Assembly: GCF_015234515.1 (NCBI RefSeq)
Contig: NZ_JADGMY010000016.1
Coordinates: forward strand, 124,413-188,412
Origin: Cellulomonas sp.
Lineage (GTDB): Bacteria > Actinomycetota > Actinomycetes > Actinomycetales > Cellulomonadaceae
DNA length: 64,000 nt
Reading direction: 5' to 3'
The number at the start of each line of letters is the position of its first letter. Within the stretch, counting starts at the first letter, position 1. A program made the position numbers and the translations under genes. The notes under the pieces are model-generated. The model did not search any database and was not told where the DNA came from. It saw only the letters and a list, made by a program, of their open reading frames with translations. Positions 61,526 through 64,000 of this stretch are shown here, in pieces.

Positions 61526-62163
61526 GCGTCGACCTCGGTGGAGCGCGCGCCGGGGGCACCCGCCGGCCCGAGCACGTGGTGCACGCGCCGCGCGCGCACC
61601 GCACCGGTCAGCACCGACCCGACGACCACGACGGCGGCCACACCGGGCAGCAGCGTCGGGACGGCCGTCGCGAACACCGCGAGCGCGCAACGCTCCGTCT
61701 TGCCGAACGGGCCGCCGTTGAGCCGCGGCGCACCCGCCCCGGCACCCGCGAGCGCCACGAACGTCGGCAGGGCCGCGGCCGTGGCGGCGACCAGCACCCA
61801 CGCCAGGGGCGTCAGACCGACCACCGCGTCACCACCGGTGCGCACGGCGAGGACCGCCAGCCCCGCGAACATCAGCAGGTCGGACACGCGGTCGCCCAGC
61901 TCGTTGAGCACGAAGCCCCACGGCCGCGCGACGCCGCGCGCCCGGGCGACGGCACCGTCGAGGTTGGCGCCCGCGAGCCGCACGGCGAGCAGCAGCAGAG
62001 CGGCCGGCCACCAGCCCAGGGCGATCGCGACCGCCGCGAGCGCCGCCCCCGCGACGCCCACGGCGGTGAACAGGTCGGGTGAGGTCCCGCGCTTCACCGC
62101 GCCGTCGACGAACCGGTGCAGCCGCCGGGTGTACCAGGGCTTGAGCGCGTACAGCGACGACAT
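61522..62163 (-). CDS. YnbA-like CDP-alcohol phosphatidyltransferase
   Basis: A 213-residue integral membrane enzyme. The active-site motif reads A-N-L-D-G-x2-A-R-x8-G-x3-N-x3-D: the first and third Asp of the canonical D-x2-D-G...G-x3-D-x3-D motif are Ala and Asn. The flanks LYALKPWYTRRLHR, LNELGDRVSD and GPFGKTERCALAVF match E. coli YnbA as I recall it. It would attach a polar head group from CDP-lipid or CDP-alcohol; the product is unknown. First gene of the operon. Confidence 0.88.
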   Translation of the reverse strand: MSSLYALKPWYTRRLHRFVDGAVKRGTSPDLFTAVGVAGAALAAVAIALGWWPAALLLLAVRLAGANLDGAVARARGVARPWGFVLNELGDRVSDLLMFAGLAVLAVRTGGDAVVGLTPLAWVLVAATAAALPTFVALAGAGAGAPRLNGGPFGKTERCALAVFATAVPTLLPGVAAVVVVGSVLTGAVRARRVHHVLGPAGAPGARSTEVDA

Positions 62164-62313
62164 GCGCGCGACTGTACCGACAGGGCCAACGGCACGGACC
62201 GGCGACCGGCACCCGTCAGGCGGGTACCCCAACCGGAGGGAGGGCCGGGTGGACGGGTGACGTGTGCCGGACGGTCCCCGGCTGCGACGCCCGCACCCTC
62301 TACACTCGGCCCC

Positions 62314-62610
62314 GTGATCTTCAAGGCCGTGGGCGAGGGGCGCCCGTACCCGGACCACGGGTTGACGACGCCCGCGCAGTGGGCGGACGTCCCCCCGCGG
62401 CAGGTCCGGCTCGACGTCCTCGTCACGACCAAGCGGACCCTCGACCTCGAGGCGCTGCTGGCCGAGGACTCCACGTTCTACGGTGACCTGTTCGCGCACG
62501 TCGTGGAGTACAAGGGGATCATGTACCTCGAGGACGGACTCCACCGTGCCGTGCGGGCGGCCCTGCACCAGCGCGCGCTGCTGCACGCGCGGGTCCTGGT
62601 GCTGTCGTGA
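62314..62610 (+). CDS. Small conserved protein with ParB-like tail
   Basis: A 98-residue protein from GTG 62314. Order: IFKAVGEGRPYPDHG, a PPRQVRLDVLVTTKRTLDLEALLAEDSTFYGDL region and MYLEDGLHRAVRAALHQRALLHARVL. The DGLHRAVRAAL stretch resembles the GHHRxxAA turn of ParB-like domains, but the protein is too short for a full ParB. Found here directly before a LytR_C gene. Function unknown. Confidence 0.75.
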   Translation: MIFKAVGEGRPYPDHGLTTPAQWADVPPRQVRLDVLVTTKRTLDLEALLAEDSTFYGDLFAHVVEYKGIMYLEDGLHRAVRAALHQRALLHARVLVLS

Positions 62611-62647
62611 CCGCGGCGCGCCGCAGGCGGGTGAAGGGCAGGACCGC

Positions 62648-63286
62648 GTGAGCGACCACGACCGGGCGCGCGAGCTGCGGCGCCGGCACATGCACGAGCG
62701 GCAGGCGGTCGTCTTCGGCGTCCTGCTCGCCTCCCTCGCCGTGGCCGGCCTCGGCGCTGCCGCGCTGTACACGGACAGCATGTCGCTGCCCTTCCTCGAG
62801 CGGGAGTTCTCGGTGAAGCCGACGGTGGTCGCCGGCGCTGTCGACACCTACTGCCCGCCCGAGGGTGCGCTGCCCGTGCCGGCAGCCCAGATCACCGTCG
62901 ACGTCTACAACGGCGCCAACATCGGCGGGCTCGCGGGGAGGACGGCCACGGACCTGACGGACCGCGGCTTCGTCATCGGCGTCACGGAGAACGCGCCGTC
63001 GACGTTCACGGGTGTCGCCCGGATCATCTACGGCGCCGCAGGCAGTGCGGCGGCGTACACCCTGCAGGCCCACCTGCCCGACGCGATCCTGCAGAACGAC
63101 GCCCGTACGGACGCGCTGCTGGACCTGATCGTGGGCAAGGAGTACACCAACCTGCTCCCGCTGGAGGAGGTCGTGCTCGACCCGGCCGCACCCCTCGTCG
63201 GGCCGGAGGGGTGCACGCCGTTCGCGGAGATGACGGCGCCCGTGCCGGATGCCGCCGCCACCGAGGAGCAGTCGGCCGAGGGCTGA
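62648..63286 (+). CDS. LytR_C-domain membrane-anchored protein
   Basis: A 212-residue protein with a cytoplasmic basic N-terminus, one membrane anchor (about 20-42) and an extracytoplasmic LytR C-terminal domain (about 80-170: ITVDVYNGANIGGLAGRTATDLTDRGF and IIYGAAGSAAAYTLQAHLPDA). LytR_C domains accompany LCP cell-wall glycopolymer ligases; a cell-wall role is inferred. GTG start at 62648. Confidence 0.85.
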   Translation: MSDHDRARELRRRHMHERQAVVFGVLLASLAVAGLGAAALYTDSMSLPFLEREFSVKPTVVAGAVDTYCPPEGALPVPAAQITVDVYNGANIGGLAGRTATDLTDRGFVIGVTENAPSTFTGVARIIYGAAGSAAAYTLQAHLPDAILQNDARTDALLDLIVGKEYTNLLPLEEVVLDPAAPLVGPEGCTPFAEMTAPVPDAAATEEQSAEG

Positions 63287-63317
63287 GCCGGCCGCGCGCG
63301 TCAGGCCTCCTCGCCCG

Positions 63318-64000
63318 TCACGCTCCCTCGCCCGTCACGCTCCCCCGCCGCTCGTCGGCCGCACCCGATCGCCCGTCACGGGCCAGCTCGTCCCCTCCGG
63401 GGACGGACGCGGGCGTCGCCGGCTCCTCGTGGGTCCCGCGCCAGCGCGCCACGCCTCGCATGAGGTGGTACAGGCCGATCGCGACGGCCGTGCCGATCGC
63501 GATGCCCTCGAACCGCAGGTCGCCGACGTCCCAGCTGAAGTTCGCGATGCCCACGATGAGCGCGACCGCGGCCGGCATGAGGTTCACGGGAGCGGAGAAG
63601 TCCACGCGGTTCTGCACCCAGATCCGCGCGCCGAGCAGCCCGATCATGCCGTACAGCACGGCGGCGGCACCGCCGAGCACGCCTGCGGGGATCGTCGCGA
63701 CGAGAGCCCCGAACTTGGGCGACAACGCCAGCACCAGGGCCGTCGCGGCCGCCACCCAGTACGCGGCGGTCGAGTAGACGCGCGATGCGGCCATGACGCC
63801 GATGTTCTCGGCGTACGTCGTCGTGCCGGACCCGCCTCCGGTGCCGGCGAGCGTGGTGGCGAGGCCGTCGGCCATGAGCGCGCGACCGACGTAGGGGTCG
63901 AGGTCCTTGCCGGTCATCGCGGCGACCGACTTCACGTGCCCCACGTTCTCCGCGACGAGCACGAGCACGACCGGCAGGAACAGCCCGAGCACGCCCACGT
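63318..64000 (-). CDS. Uracil/xanthine:cation symporter family permease (N-terminus beyond window)
   Basis: The C-terminal 228 or so residues of an NCS2 nucleobase symporter. Visible family features are GHVKSVAAMTGKDLDP, GGGSGTTTYAENIGVMAASRVYS (the conserved substrate-binding TTYAENIG, in UraA-type order) and PAGVLGGAAAVLYGMIGLLGARIW. The hydrophilic tail ends GSVTGEGA. TTYAENIG points to uracil rather than xanthine. The gene continues past 64000, so no start can be given. Confidence 0.93.
   Translation of the reverse strand, partial: VGVLGLFLPVVLVLVAENVGHVKSVAAMTGKDLDPYVGRALMADGLATTLAGTGGGSGTTTYAENIGVMAASRVYSTAAYWVAAATALVLALSPKFGALVATIPAGVLGGAAAVLYGMIGLLGARIWVQNRVDFSAPVNLMPAAVALIVGIANFSWDVGDLRFEGIAIGTAVAIGLYHLMRGVARWRGTHEEPATPASVPGGDELARDGRSGAADERRGSVTGEGA

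Overview
The window is very GC-rich, uses many GTG starts, and packs genes into operons with 4-nt ATGA/GTGA overlaps. It carries actinobacterial markers: a mycothiol-dependent-type enzyme pair, an SRP RNA gene near dnaX, DUF5063 next to recR, and adjacent lysC-asd. A GH48 cellulase with a proline-threonine linker and CBM2, plus a CBM2-Cip1-like secreted protein, points to a cellulolytic Cellulomonas or close relative. This is inferred from content and was not checked against a database.

Layout. 1-2.4 kb: GH48 exocellulase (minus strand, C-terminus cut by the window edge). 2.7-7.5 kb: two ABC exporter modules on the minus strand, the second headed by a YtrA-like GntR regulator with a perfect operator. 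7.6-10.4 kb: Tat-exported GH127-type beta-L-arabinofuranosidase with two beta-trefoil lectin domains. 10.6-13.4 kb: MarR regulator divergent from an unusual luciferase-like/FAD-oxidase fusion. 13.6-17.7 kb: lipoprotein serine hydrolase with a membrane tail, then a NarL-type two-component system. 17.7-19.8 kb: tandem repeats, a frameshifted membrane gene and an orphan gene. 20-22.3 kb: asd and lysC (with an internal beta-subunit start). 22.5-26.3 kb: CBM2-Cip1-like protein, an inverted/tandem repeat array and an ABC-2 exporter; this block separates lysC-asd from DUF5063-recR. 26.4-31 kb: DUF5063, recR, a DUF3060-like lipoprotein and dnaX. 31-33.6 kb: MacB/FtsX-like ABC transporter, then SRP RNA. 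33.6-36 kb: membrane protein and amidohydrolase.

36-43.7 kb is a sugar regulon read on the minus strand: LacI regulator, D-lyxose-isomerase-like cupin, sugar-binding lipoprotein, RbsA-like ATPase, two permeases and a DUF4432 mutarotase-like protein. A double palindromic operator lies in front of the isomerase. 43.8-48.7 kb: a predicted ATPase and the bacterial RNA-repair pair Pnkp/Hen1. 48.8-51 kb: two DinB/MDMPI enzymes divergent from an HxlR regulator with its operator. 50.9-52.5 kb: a small Fic-gene island bounded by an imperfect 32-bp direct repeat at the 3' side of tRNA-Ser(GGA).

52.7-64 kb: small conserved proteins, an M48 metalloprotease, a cold-shock protein with leader and terminator, a PadR/HAAS pair, a three-gene phospholipid cluster (acyltransferase, CdsA-like, YnbA-like), a small ParB-like protein, a LytR_C protein and a truncated uracil/xanthine permease. 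The most noteworthy points are the monooxygenase-oxidase fusion, an intergenic repeat family of the form GAGAG-NNNN-ATCCAG at three loci, a GAAACGCTT motif upstream of three secreted carbohydrate-active genes, the tRNA-linked Fic island and the YnbA/YnbB-like cluster.
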